The position numbers were made by a program, and so were the translations under genes. The notes beneath the pieces are model-generated. The model did not search any database. It was not told the DNA's origin and saw only the letters and a list, made by a program, of their open reading frames with translations. Positions 8,451-17,202 of a DNA stretch of 50,463 nucleotides are shown here, piece by piece (the stretch's first letter is position 1; each line of letters begins with the position of its first letter). Source of the DNA: Deltaproteobacteria bacterium (GTDB lineage Bacteria > Myxococcota_A > UBA9160 > UBA6930); NCBI GenBank assembly GCA_019312665.1, contig JAFDCZ010000006.1:1-50463 (forward strand). Reading direction: 5' to 3'.

Positions 8451-9565
8451 CAGCGCGTGAGCCCCCGGTCCTCGAGCTCGCGAGCTGCTTGATCGACCCG
8501 ATCGTCGGCCTTCTGGGTGCGGATCCATTCGAGCAGATTCCGCATGCCTTCCTCCAACGTCATCTTCGCCGCGTACCCGAGCTCCTTTTCGATGCGGCTC
8601 GTATCGGCGAAGCAATGGCGGATGTCGCCCGCCCTGTACTTTCCGACCACATCCGGCGGGTCGGGAAAATCGAGCTGCTCTCCGAGAATCTCGGCGATCC
8701 GCAGCACGGAGATGGAACGGCCCGTGCCGACGTTGAAGACCTTCCCGTTCGCTTCTTCCTTCCCCATCGCAAGCAGGTTTGCCTGGACGATGTCGGAAAC
8801 GTGCACGAAATCCCGACTCTGGAGACCATCCTCGAAGATCATCGGCCGATGGCGGTTCATGATGCGTGAAGAGAAGATGGCCATCACGCCGGTGTAGGGG
8901 TTCGAGAGCGATTGGCGCGGGCCGTAGATATTGAAATAGCGCAGCGCCACCGCGGGAATCCCGTAGGCCGCGCCTACCGCAAGGAACATCTCTTCGTGGT
9001 CCCGCTTGGTGATCGCGTAGATCGACGTCGGGAGGAGAGGCTTCTCCTCGGGCGTCGGAATCGGCTTCAGCTCACGCCCGTCGTCGTCATGCATCTCGAA
9101 GCGCTGGGCTTCCAGAGCCGAATCCGGGCGCAGCCCCGGAAAAACAGATTCGCCCTCCGGCGTTTGATAGGCGCCTTCGCCGTAGATCGACATCGATGAA
9201 GCCACGATCATCTTCTGGATGCGATCCCGCCGAGCCACGATCTCCTCGAGCAGCACCGCAGCCCCGACGCTGTTGACCGAGACGTATTGCTCCATCTGAT
9301 ACATGGATTGGCCGACCCCGACCGCGGCCGCCTGGTGGAAGACCTGATCGATGTCTTCGAGGGCCAGAGCCACGGCCGAGCGATCGCGAATATCGCCGAC
9401 TTGCAACTCGGCGTCCGGATGCAGATGCGCGGGCCGCTTGGCGCCCTCGCCATGCACCTGAGCATCCAGGTTGTCGAGCACACGAACACGATGACCCGCT
9501 TCAACCAGGGCATCGACAAGGTGAGACCCGACGAAACCGGCGCCTCCCGTCACGAGCACATTCAC
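8450..9565 (-). CDS. NAD-dependent sugar epimerase/dehydratase (SDR)
   Basis: A 371-residue extended short-chain dehydrogenase acting on nucleotide sugars. The Rossmann motif TGGAGFVG is at the N-terminus. The catalytic set is present: SSMSIYG (Ser) and YAITKRDHE (Tyr-x3-Lys). YFNIYGPRQSLSNPYTGVMA and RDFVHVSDIV are the usual substrate-domain blocks. The start is GTG at 9565, overlapping the upstream TGA by four bases (GTGA); the longer open frame upstream only shadows the GT2 gene. Likely a UDP-glucose/GlcNAc 4-epimerase or a related enzyme feeding the neighbouring transferases. A 25-30 residue insertion rich in Asp/Glu near residues 150-185 precedes the catalytic Tyr. Confidence 0.9.
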   Translation of the reverse strand: MNVLVTGGAGFVGSHLVDALVEAGHRVRVLDNLDAQVHGEGAKRPAHLHPDAELQVGDIRDRSAVALALEDIDQVFHQAAAVGVGQSMYQMEQYVSVNSVGAAVLLEEIVARRDRIQKMIVASSMSIYGEGAYQTPEGESVFPGLRPDSALEAQRFEMHDDDGRELKPIPTPEEKPLLPTSIYAITKRDHEEMFLAVGAAYGIPAVALRYFNIYGPRQSLSNPYTGVMAIFSSRIMNRHRPMIFEDGLQSRDFVHVSDIVQANLLAMGKEEANGKVFNVGTGRSISVLRIAEILGEQLDFPDPPDVVGKYRAGDIRHCFADTSRIEKELGYAAKMTLEEGMRNLLEWIRTQKADDRVDQAARELEDRGLTR

Positions 9566-10545
9566 ACTGTTTCCCCTTCTTGCTTGACTGCGCGCAGTGC
9601 GCGAAGCCCTTCGTTGTCTGGGCAGCCCCGAAGATGCCAGCGAAGCACCCGCCAATCCTGTTCCCAACGCCCTCGCATCGAGGACGAGAGAAGCGCACCG
9701 GGCCCACGCATCATCACATAGAGCAACGCCTTCGCGAACCGCAGGGCCTTGATGCCCCCGGCTCGCGCTGCTCCCCGGTTCTTGCGGAAGAAATGATACA
9801 GGGAGCGGTGGTACTCGATCCGGGTCTCCGCCGGAATCTTCTTCTTCGTACTCGCCCCGAAAATGTGAATCACATGAGCATCGGGGATGTGCATGATCTT
9901 CCAACCCGCCGCCGCGATGCGGTAGCACCAGTCCGTCTCTTCGAGAAAGAAGAAGTATTCCTCGGGCATCGGACCGACCTGGTCGAGCACCTCCCGGCGC
10001 ACGAACAGACAGGCCCCGAGCACCGCTTGCACGGGAATCGGCTCCGCGTGCTCGTAGCGTTTGGAGGGGAACCGGCGCGGGAAGAGCTTTTCGAGCACTC
10101 CCTTCGGGATCAGCTCCGTCGCCAAGCTGGGATAGTTGTGAATGCAGTTCTGCTTGGAGAGATCGGGGTTCAGGAGCTGCGGCCCGACCACGCCGACCTT
10201 CGGATGGGCGTCGAGATATCGCACGCATTTCTCGAGAGCGTCGCGCAGGACGACGGTGTCGCTGTTCAAGAGAACGGAGTAGCGCCCCTTCGCCCGAGCC
10301 AGGCCGACGTTGTTGCCCGCAGCGAAACCGATGTTCTCCGGCAGGGCAATCACTTCGGCCCAGGCGAACCCAAGGCGCACGGCTTCGACGCTGCCGTCCT
10401 CGGAGCCGTTGTCGACGACGAGCGTCTCGACTTCGATGCGCCCCTCGTCCTTCCGACCCAGGATCTCGCGCTCAATGGATTCGAGTGCCTCGAGCAGGAC
10501 GTCTCGGGCATTCCAGGTGACGATGACAATGGAGAGATCCGTCAT
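9562..10545 (-). CDS. GT2 family glycosyltransferase
   Basis: A 327-residue GT-A transferase of the rhamnosyl/WcaA-type GT2 group. It shows LSIVIVTWNARDVLLEALES, VDNGSEDGS, ENIGFAAGNNVGL, VLLNSDTVV (the DxD-like metal site) and the acceptor-side motif FFFLEETDWCYRI. The ATG at 10545 overlaps the TGA of the downstream-numbered heptosyltransferase gene (ATGA). Sitting between two core-sugar genes, it probably adds a sugar to the LPS core or O-antigen; the donor is unknown. Confidence 0.9.
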   Translation of the reverse strand: MTDLSIVIVTWNARDVLLEALESIEREILGRKDEGRIEVETLVVDNGSEDGSVEAVRLGFAWAEVIALPENIGFAAGNNVGLARAKGRYSVLLNSDTVVLRDALEKCVRYLDAHPKVGVVGPQLLNPDLSKQNCIHNYPSLATELIPKGVLEKLFPRRFPSKRYEHAEPIPVQAVLGACLFVRREVLDQVGPMPEEYFFFLEETDWCYRIAAAGWKIMHIPDAHVIHIFGASTKKKIPAETRIEYHRSLYHFFRKNRGAARAGGIKALRFAKALLYVMMRGPGALLSSSMRGRWEQDWRVLRWHLRGCPDNEGLRALRAVKQEGETV

Positions 10546-11639
10546 GCGGCTGCTTCCAGTCTTCCGCCCTCGCGCACGACCCATTGGGCTCCGCGCCAGC
10601 GCTCTGCGGCGTCGGAGGCCAGGGCGGGTAGCGCTCGCGCGGTGACATGCTCGGGTGAAATTCGCGTCATGCAACGGTGATCGATCGGACACTCGCGCTT
10701 GTAACAAGGGCGACACGCGACATCGGCGATCAGGATCTGCACCCGGTCGAGGTTCAGATCCGTCTTCTCGAGGGAGGTGGAGCCCATCATCACCACACAC
10801 GGCACCGCGAAGGCGACCGCAAGATGCCGTGCGCCCGCATCATTGCAGACCAACAGCTTGGACTCGCGCAGAACCGCCTTCAAGCCACCCAGGGAAAGCT
10901 CCCCGGCGAGCGCAACCGACCTTTCGGTCATGGCACTCACCACCTCTCCCACGAGCTCTCGCTCGGCGGGAGTGCCTACCACGACGACCCGGGCGCCGGC
11001 ACGGGCCAGCGCGTCGCCGACGGCCGCAAAAGATGCGGGGGGCCAGCACTTGGAAGAGCCATAGGAGGCGCCGGGGGCCAACACGACATAGGGCTGCTCG
11101 GGATCGATTCCATCCTTGTCGAGCCGGTCATGGGCTTCTCGTTCCTCGGCGGCCGTGACGAAGAGTTCCAGGTCGGTGCCGAGCCGCGCACAGCCGAGGG
11201 CCTCGACGAGTCCGAGCACGTGAAGCTCCCGGGCCAGCATCAATCGACGTCCTCCATCCGATGGCAGCGGCACGGAGCGATGCAAGAGTGCCCTGCGCCA
11301 GCCACGCCGGTATCCGATGATTTCGCGAACCCCGGCCAGGCGCATCAACAGAGCCGCGGAGAACGAATCGGGTAGACACACGCCCAGATCGAAGCGCGTG
11401 CCGCGTAGCTGTTTCGCCTCGCGAACGAGCGCCAGCGCGCCGTGTCCGTAGGAGGACACGGGAACGACGGCGTCGAACCAGGGAGCGCCCGTTGCGAGCG
11501 GCTCGAGACCGGATCGGACTGCAAGCGTGATGCGCGCCTCTGGGAAGCCGGCGCGCAGAGCCCGGAAGCCGGGGGTCGCCATGATCCAATCGCCGGTCCA
11601 GTTCGGCCCCCGAATGAGAATTTCCTGAGGCTTGGTCAT
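10542..11639 (-). CDS. waaF: ADP-heptose:LPS heptosyltransferase II (GT9)
   Basis: A 365-residue GT-B enzyme that adds the second heptose to the LPS inner core. It starts ILIRGPNWTGDWIMATPGF, the WaaF pattern. VVLAPGASYGSSKCWPPASF and LLVCNDAGARHLAVAF form the ADP-heptose site. The C-terminus carries the Cys-rich stretch CRPCYKRECPIDHRCM typical of WaaF. Length is usual for the family (about 350). It ends by overlapping the GT2 start and lies 19 bases after the second GT9 gene. Confidence 0.93.
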   Translation of the reverse strand: MTKPQEILIRGPNWTGDWIMATPGFRALRAGFPEARITLAVRSGLEPLATGAPWFDAVVPVSSYGHGALALVREAKQLRGTRFDLGVCLPDSFSAALLMRLAGVREIIGYRRGWRRALLHRSVPLPSDGGRRLMLARELHVLGLVEALGCARLGTDLELFVTAAEEREAHDRLDKDGIDPEQPYVVLAPGASYGSSKCWPPASFAAVGDALARAGARVVVVGTPAERELVGEVVSAMTERSVALAGELSLGGLKAVLRESKLLVCNDAGARHLAVAFAVPCVVMMGSTSLEKTDLNLDRVQILIADVACRPCYKRECPIDHRCMTRISPEHVTARALPALASDAAERWRGAQWVVREGGRLEAAA

Positions 11640-11658
11640 GGGTTACGGCGCGCGGAAC

Positions 11659-12753
11659 CTACCACTGGCCTCCCTCCCCCGCCAGGAGTTCGCGGGCCGC
11701 CTTGATCACTGAATCGGGGGTGATTGCCCTCATACAGGACGCCGCTGCGCAACCGCGACGACATGGATTGCAGCCGATCTGAACCCGGACCGTGCGCGAC
11801 GGCGTGGCGGGCGAAGGCTGGTTCTCGACGGGGTCGGTCGGGCCGATCAACTGAACCACCGGCGTTCCCACGAGGGAGGCCACATGAAGGGGCCCGGTAT
11901 CCCCGCCGAGGTACAGGCGGCAGGCTTGGAACAGGGCCGCCAGATCGAGCAATGTCGGTGTCTCTGGAGCCCGACGGGCCCCACCGCCAGCGGCTGCGAC
12001 CACGGCGTCGGCAAAATCCCGATCGTCCCGGGCGGGACCCGCCGTCACGACCGCGGGAATGCCCTCTCCTGCCAGCGCTCTCGCGACTTCCGCGTAGCCC
12101 TGGACGGTCCAGCGCTTGTGAGCGGTGGCATCACTGGTGCCCGGGTGGATCGCGATCGGCAAGGGGCCCGGGCCCAGGGCCTTGGCGGCCTGCTCTACCC
12201 GTTCGGGGCTCAAGACCAGGGGCCGGGCCAGCGCAGGCTGCGAGACGCCCAGGTAGCGAACCAACGCCTCGTTGCGCTGAAAGCGGCTCTGCCGAGGGGG
12301 CGCCAGATGCGCGCGCTCCGTCGCAAACCAATCTGCAGCTTCCCGGGCAAAGGGCTTGGCGTAGGCGACCCGGCGACGGGCCCCGGAAAGCCATGCCAGC
12401 GCGCCGCTCTTCAGGATCGAGTGGAAATCCACCACCAGATCGAATCGCTCTGCGCGAAGCGCCCGGAGCCAGCTACCGCCGGTCGACCACAGACGGTCTG
12501 GCCGGCCGCGGCGCAGGGCAGCCCGCAGTTCTGGGCGCGGGAAGACCAGAACCTCGTCTAACCACGGAACCCCGCCCAGCAGAGAGGCAGAAGCCGGCTC
12601 GACCAGCCATGCAAGATGAGCGTCCGGATACCCCTGGCGGAGTGCCGAGGCCGCCGGCAAGGTCCGAACGACATCTCCCAACGCCCCCAGGCGCAGGATC
12701 AGGATCCGCTCCGCCGATGCGGGGGCCCCCAGGGCATTCGTACAGGTGTGAAT
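11659..12753 (-). CDS. waaC: GT9 heptosyltransferase, heptosyltransferase I-like
   Basis: About 357-364 residues. ILILRLGALGDVVRTLPA opens the protein as in WaaC, followed by VVDFHSILKSGALAWLSGA. The ADP-heptose site is AIHPGTSDATAHKRW and LGGDTGPLHVASLVGTPVV, with LIGPTDP after it. A Cys-rich tail (CNPCRRGCAAASCM) is shared with the neighbouring waaF. No ATG, GTG or TTG lies near the expected N-terminus. The best options are ATT at 12753 (an AGG lies about 8 bases upstream) or CTG at 12732. Heptosyltransferase I is the likely role, but another GT9 function is possible. Confidence 0.82.
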   Translation of the reverse strand: MHTCTNALGAPASAERILILRLGALGDVVRTLPAASALRQGYPDAHLAWLVEPASASLLGGVPWLDEVLVFPRPELRAALRRGRPDRLWSTGGSWLRALRAERFDLVVDFHSILKSGALAWLSGARRRVAYAKPFAREAADWFATERAHLAPPRQSRFQRNEALVRYLGVSQPALARPLVLSPERVEQAAKALGPGPLPIAIHPGTSDATAHKRWTVQGYAEVARALAGEGIPAVVTAGPARDDRDFADAVVAAAGGGARRAPETPTLLDLAALFQACRLYLGGDTGPLHVASLVGTPVVQLIGPTDPVENQPSPATPSRTVRVQIGCNPCRRGCAAASCMRAITPDSVIKAARELLAGEGGQW

Positions 12754-12798
12754 GGCGAGCCTCGCGGGGGGAAACGGCGACCGGTAGGATACCCGCCC

Positions 12799-13938
12799 AT
12801 GCGGATCCCGCGTACCCTTTCGCTGTATGTCCTGCGCGAGCTCGGGCAGTATGCGGGCATCGGCCTGCTCGCCGTCGGCTCGGTGATGCTCTCCCAGCGT
12901 ATCCTTCGCGAGCTGAACGACATCGCGGGCATCGGCATCGGCTTCGGGGACATGCTGAACCTGATGGCCTACCTGCTGGGCATGCTGGCGGCCTACTCGA
13001 TTCCGGTCGCCTTCTTGTTCGGAATCCTGGTCGCCGTCGGACGTCTCTCCTCGGACGCGGAAGTGACGGCCATGCGGGCGCTGGGCGTGAGCCTCGGACA
13101 GATCGTCGCACCGGTTGCGGCCGTCGGGCTGGTCGTCGCCCTTTGCACGGGATGGCTTCTGAGTTCGGTCGAACCCGGAGCGCGCCGGGATCTTCGCGGC
13201 TTTCTCGGAGAGGTCGCTTCCCGCGGCGGGATCATCGAGCCAGGCGCATTCAACGAACTCGACACCACCGGCCAGCGGCTGCTCTTCGTCGATGGGCGCA
13301 ACGAACAAAACGAGCTGACGGGGGTGCTGATCTCCGATCGAACCGACCCTGTGAAGCCGTTCACCGTCGTCGCCAACCGGGGCCACTTCGAGTTCCAGCG
13401 CGATACCGGAATCGGGCTCATCCGCCTCTTCGAGGGTGACATCCACTTCGAACGGGAAGACGCTGGCGACGACCGGTACCAGCGGATTTCATTCAAGCAA
13501 TTCGAGTACGCGTTCGATCTTTCCGCCCTGGCCACTCCGGGCCTGGATCGCATCCGCCCCCGCGAAATGTCCAACAGCCTGATCCAGCAGATTCTCAGCG
13601 AGTGGGGGCCGGACGACAAGGCACCGCGCTGGGTTCGGGTCAAATCTCGCAATCGCTACGAGATACAACTCCATCGACGCCTCGCCTTGCCGGTCGCGCC
13701 CCTGCTCTTCGCGTTGATCGGCGTTCCGCTCGGCCTGCAACGATCCCGCGGCGCACGCTCTTGGGGCGTCTTGATATGCGTGGTACTCGTCTTCAGCTAC
13801 TACACCTTGCTCTCAGCTGGCGAGTACCTCGCCCAGGAGGAGCTGGCACCCGCCGCCGTATCGCTCTGGCTTCCCAACCTCGTCTTCGCCGCCGTCGCCG
13901 CCTTCCTTCTCCACCGCGCACGGCACGCGGAGATTTGA
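12799..13938 (+). CDS. lptF: LptF/LptG family LPS export permease
   Basis: A 379-residue inner-membrane protein of the LptBFG transporter that extracts LPS from the inner membrane. It has the family layout: two or three N-terminal membrane segments (ending about residue 120), a periplasmic beta-rich domain (about 125-270) and three C-terminal segments starting at LHRRLALPVAPLLFALIGVP. The start is the ATG at 12799; the open frame runs further upstream but would cross the divergent waaC-like gene. LptF and LptG are close homologues; which one this is cannot be settled, and no second copy is next to it. Confidence 0.9.
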   Translation: MRIPRTLSLYVLRELGQYAGIGLLAVGSVMLSQRILRELNDIAGIGIGFGDMLNLMAYLLGMLAAYSIPVAFLFGILVAVGRLSSDAEVTAMRALGVSLGQIVAPVAAVGLVVALCTGWLLSSVEPGARRDLRGFLGEVASRGGIIEPGAFNELDTTGQRLLFVDGRNEQNELTGVLISDRTDPVKPFTVVANRGHFEFQRDTGIGLIRLFEGDIHFEREDAGDDRYQRISFKQFEYAFDLSALATPGLDRIRPREMSNSLIQQILSEWGPDDKAPRWVRVKSRNRYEIQLHRRLALPVAPLLFALIGVPLGLQRSRGARSWGVLICVVLVFSYYTLLSAGEYLAQEELAPAAVSLWLPNLVFAAVAAFLLHRARHAEI

Positions 13939-13951
13939 TCCCCCCGAAGGC

Positions 13952-14785
13952 GTGACGGCCTTGCCGGAATTCCGTCTCCTCTCGGCTGGGCGCGTCCGGC
14001 TGAGCGTGCATGAGGGCTTCCTGGAGGACATCCAGCGCCTGGGCTGGGCCGAGGCCGGGGCTCTCGAGGCAGTGCTGCTCGAGGAGGGGGGTGCGGCGAC
14101 AGGTCGTTTGCCACTCGCCGTCGCCAGCCTACCTGGACGCCGGGAACGAATCGCCCTGCGACGCCTCGTGCATGGCGGCCTGCTCGGCCCCCTGCTCGGT
14201 CGCGCCTACCTGGGGACGGGACGGGCCACCCGGGAGATCGAGGTGACCGCGGAACTGCGCGCTGCCGGGGCACCCGTTCCTTTGCCTGTCCTGGCGGGCG
14301 GCGAACGCATCTTCGGTGCCTGGTGGGCCCTGACCGTGGGCACCGTATTCGAAGAAGACACGCGGGACGGCCTGGCTTGGCTGGCGGCTTCCCCGGAACC
14401 CGATGCGTTGTTGCGCGTCGCTCGCGCCGCAGGCCGTGCCGTTCGCGCCTTTCACGACGCGGGTGGACGCCACGCCGATCTCCACATCAAAAACCTCCTG
14501 GTGCGCGACACCACTCCACCGGAAGTCCTGCTCATCGACCTGGACCGCGCTCGGATGACACCGGGGCTCACGCCCGGTGAGCGCATGACCCAGATCATGC
14601 GGCTGTTTCGCTCGCTCTTGAAGCGGGAAGTCCTTCCCGGCATTGGAACCCGGGGCATTGCGGCCTTCTTCGGCGCCTATTGTGGCGATGACCGCGCGCT
14701 TCGGCGCGCTCTTCTGCGCAGGGTGGACCGGGAGTTGCGCAAGGTCGCACTGCATGCCCTTCGCTATCGGAAGAGCCAGAACTGA
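13952..14785 (+). CDS. kdkA: LPS core kinase, KdkA/WaaP-like (Kdo kinase)
   Basis: A 277-residue protein with the lipopolysaccharide kinase fold. The catalytic loop is HADLHIKNLLV (Asp at about 176) and the metal-binding motif is LLIDLDRARM (Asp at about 196). KdkA adds phosphate to the first Kdo in bacteria whose LPS carries a single phosphorylated Kdo; WaaP phosphorylates heptose. Length and loop order favour KdkA, but I cannot exclude a heptose kinase. The start is GTG at 13952, 13 bases after lptF, so both share a transcript. It is convergent with lpxK. Confidence 0.83.
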   Translation: MTALPEFRLLSAGRVRLSVHEGFLEDIQRLGWAEAGALEAVLLEEGGAATGRLPLAVASLPGRRERIALRRLVHGGLLGPLLGRAYLGTGRATREIEVTAELRAAGAPVPLPVLAGGERIFGAWWALTVGTVFEEDTRDGLAWLAASPEPDALLRVARAAGRAVRAFHDAGGRHADLHIKNLLVRDTTPPEVLLIDLDRARMTPGLTPGERMTQIMRLFRSLLKREVLPGIGTRGIAAFFGAYCGDDRALRRALLRRVDRELRKVALHALRYRKSQN

Positions 14786-14809
14786 GCGCTCCCGGTTCTC
14801 GGCCGCGAA

Positions 14810-15949
14810 TCATCCCAGGGCGGAGCGATCGCGAGCACCTCGCGGTGGATGCGTGAACCCGGGAACCGTTGCATTCCTGCCGGCGGCCTTGGCGCGCAAC
14901 CGGTCCTCCAGCCAATCGAGGAAGGCTTCCGGTTCTCGAACCCGTGTCTCCTGAGAGAGCACCAGAAGTTCCACCCCTTTTGCCCAGCGCGGCAGCAGCT
15001 TGCCGGAATCCTTCTCGGTGGTGAGCCAGAGCGGAGCTTCCTTCGCCAAATCTTTCAGATCCGATGCACGATAAGCATGATGATCGGCGAAGCTCCGTTC
15101 AGCCACGACCCGGATGCCCAGCGCTTGCACGGTCTCTCGAAACGAAGCCGGGCGTGCGATGCCACAGAGCAGACCTGCCGAACGCCCGACCAGGGCTTCG
15201 ACCGGAGAGCGCGCACCCCCGGCGAGGGGTCGCGTATGCGTGGCGATGCGCTCGACCTCGAAACGTCGGGCCTGTTGTGGAGCGAACTCGTCGAGCAGCG
15301 CAGAATCCGTTTCGTTCAGGGGCCCATCGACGACGCCGATCGCGTCGGCATAGCGAAGCGCCTCGAAGCGCTCCCGGAGCGGACCACGCGGGAGGAGGCG
15401 TCGGTTTCCGAAGCCCGCACTCCCATGGACCGTCACGAGGTCGACATCTCGCGCCAGCCGATGGTGCTGGAAGCCGTCGTCCAGCACGAGGATGTGGGCA
15501 TCGAATACAGCGACGGCACGCTGACCGACGAGATCCCGCCGGGCTCCGACGATCACCGGCACGCCGGGCGCCAGCGCCGCAAGGAGCATGGCCTCATCGC
15601 CTACGCCTTCGGCACGAGCCCGCACGTAGCGGCCATCAGAAACGACCTGAACCGGATCGCGACCGCCCCCGCCATAGCCCCGGCTGGCGAGAACCACTCG
15701 ATGACCGCGACTGCGCAGGGCGGCCGCAACCCACGCAGCGGTCGGTGTCTTGCCCGCCCCCCCCGAGACCAGGTTGCCGACACTGATCACTTTGCAGGCG
15801 AGCTCGCGACGCGTGGCCCAACCTCGTTCGTAGGCGAGGCGATGCAGCCGTGCCGCGAGGCCATAGAGCATCGCGACGGCCGAGACCGGCAGCAATGCGA
15901 ATCGCCTCCAGCCCTCGGGCTCTGCATCGAACCAATTCGGACGCTTCAA
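14810..15949 (-). CDS. lpxK: Tetraacyldisaccharide 4'-kinase
   Basis: A 379-residue inner-membrane kinase that adds the 4'-phosphate to the lipid A precursor. The N-terminal hydrophobic helix (about residues 17-35) anchors it. The P-loop is GNLVSGGAGKTP, followed by VLASRGYGG. VLDDGFQHHRLARDVDLV is diagnostic of the family. The C-terminal tail (about residues 340-379) is basic and Pro-rich. The ATG at 15949 overlaps the end of waaA (ATGA). Function in lipid A synthesis fits the lpxB and waaA neighbours. Confidence 0.96.
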   Translation of the reverse strand: MKRPNWFDAEPEGWRRFALLPVSAVAMLYGLAARLHRLAYERGWATRRELACKVISVGNLVSGGAGKTPTAAWVAAALRSRGHRVVLASRGYGGGGRDPVQVVSDGRYVRARAEGVGDEAMLLAALAPGVPVIVGARRDLVGQRAVAVFDAHILVLDDGFQHHRLARDVDLVTVHGSAGFGNRRLLPRGPLRERFEALRYADAIGVVDGPLNETDSALLDEFAPQQARRFEVERIATHTRPLAGGARSPVEALVGRSAGLLCGIARPASFRETVQALGIRVVAERSFADHHAYRASDLKDLAKEAPLWLTTEKDSGKLLPRWAKGVELLVLSQETRVREPEAFLDWLEDRLRAKAAGRNATVPGFTHPPRGARDRSALG

Positions 15950-17202
15950 CCCGCCCCACCCCCACGCACACGGTCGATGAGTGCGAGCGTCTCGGCCACC
16001 GCAGCGCGATGAGGCTCGAGAGCGAGCTGCCCCGCCGAGACGGCACGGCTCTGATCCTCTCCCAGAAGATCGGCCAGGGCCTCCGCCAAAGCGTTCGCAT
16101 CGGACACCTGTGCGCCGGCCCCCGCCTCGAGCAGCAACCGCGAACTCTCACGTGCATTGCCGATGTGCGGGCCGAATAGCACCGGGCAGCCCGCCTGAAG
16201 CGGCTCGAGCAGGTTGTGCCCACCGACCGGAACCAGACTGCCACCGACAAAGGCCGCCCTGGCCACGCCATACACACCGGCCAGCTCGCCCAGGGTATCC
16301 AGTAGCAGGACGTCTCCATCCTCCAGGGTGGCGCCCGCAAGTGCCGAGCGTCGGTGCAGCTTTGCGCCAGCTCCGTGGAGCGCGGCCTCTGCGGCATCGA
16401 CCCTCTCCGGATGACGAGGTGCAACGACCAAGACGAGTTTCTCGCCCCGGGCTCGCACTTCCCGGGTGGCGCGCAACGCCGCGAGTTCCTCACCGGGGTG
16501 CGTACTCCCCGCCACCCAACAAGGCGTCGAGGAGAGCGCCCCGGCAAGCTCGCCATCCAGGGGCGGAGGAGCCGAAGGCGGAGCCAGCTTCAGATCGCCT
16601 GTCACTTCTACCTTGTGGCTGTCCACACCCAACGCCACGAATCGCTCGGCGTCCACCTCCGTCCGCGCACCGACCGCAGCCAGCCTCTCAAAGGTGGAAG
16701 CAAGCAGCGGCCTCATCCGCCGGTAGCGAGGGAAACTTCGGTCGGAGATGCGTCCTGAAACCACCAGCACGGGAATTCGGAGCCGCGATGCCGACGCGAT
16801 CCAGCTCGGCCAGAGCTCGGTTTCGATCAAGACCAACACCGAGGGCGTGGTCCGGCCGAGGGCGCTCGCAGTCGACCAGGGATGGTCGATCGGCGCCAGG
16901 CCCGACGGGAGTTCGGGGCGCACACGGCGAACCAGCTCTCGTCCCGTCGTGGTCGTCATCGTCGCGACGACCTTCTCCCCACGGGCTTGCAACGGATCGA
17001 TAAGGCGAAGCGCGGCCTGAAGCTCGCCCACGCTCGCCCCATGAACCCAGATGGGCGGTTCGCCCTCGCTCCGGGGTGGCCGCAGTCCGAGCCGCTCCGA
17101 CAGGCCCGTACGCCACCCTGGGCGCAATGCGACGCCGAGCAGACCCAACGGGACTCCGATCATGGCGGCGGCCGCCGCCAGGCTATGCCTTCGCAGCTCC
17201 AT
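15946..17202 (-). CDS. waaA: Kdo transferase
   Basis: A 418-residue GT30 enzyme that transfers Kdo from CMP-Kdo to lipid IVA. The N-terminal membrane-associated segment is followed by IWVHGASVGELQAALRLI, whose Glu is the family's catalytic base. Other family blocks are LIETELWPSWI, VSGRISDRSFPRYRRM, GDLKLAPP and VGGSLVPVGGHNLLEPLQAG. Length matches. It overlaps the end of lpxB by 20 bases. Together with kdkA nearby, a single phosphorylated Kdo is plausible, but mono- versus bifunctional action cannot be read from sequence. Confidence 0.96.
   Translation of the reverse strand: MELRRHSLAAAAAMIGVPLGLLGVALRPGWRTGLSERLGLRPPRSEGEPPIWVHGASVGELQAALRLIDPLQARGEKVVATMTTTTGRELVRRVRPELPSGLAPIDHPWSTASALGRTTPSVLVLIETELWPSWIASASRLRIPVLVVSGRISDRSFPRYRRMRPLLASTFERLAAVGARTEVDAERFVALGVDSHKVEVTGDLKLAPPSAPPPLDGELAGALSSTPCWVAGSTHPGEELAALRATREVRARGEKLVLVVAPRHPERVDAAEAALHGAGAKLHRRSALAGATLEDGDVLLLDTLGELAGVYGVARAAFVGGSLVPVGGHNLLEPLQAGCPVLFGPHIGNARESSRLLLEAGAGAQVSDANALAEALADLLGEDQSRAVSAGQLALEPHRAAVAETLALIDRVRGGGAG

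Noticed and set aside
8451-10228. Long N-terminal extension of the epimerase frame (592 codons)
   Set aside because: The part before 9565 shadows the GT2 gene; the true start is the GTG overlapping the GT2 stop.
12754-13446. Long N-terminal extension of the waaC-like frame
   Set aside because: It would run antisense through lptF and has no similarity to GT9 enzymes.
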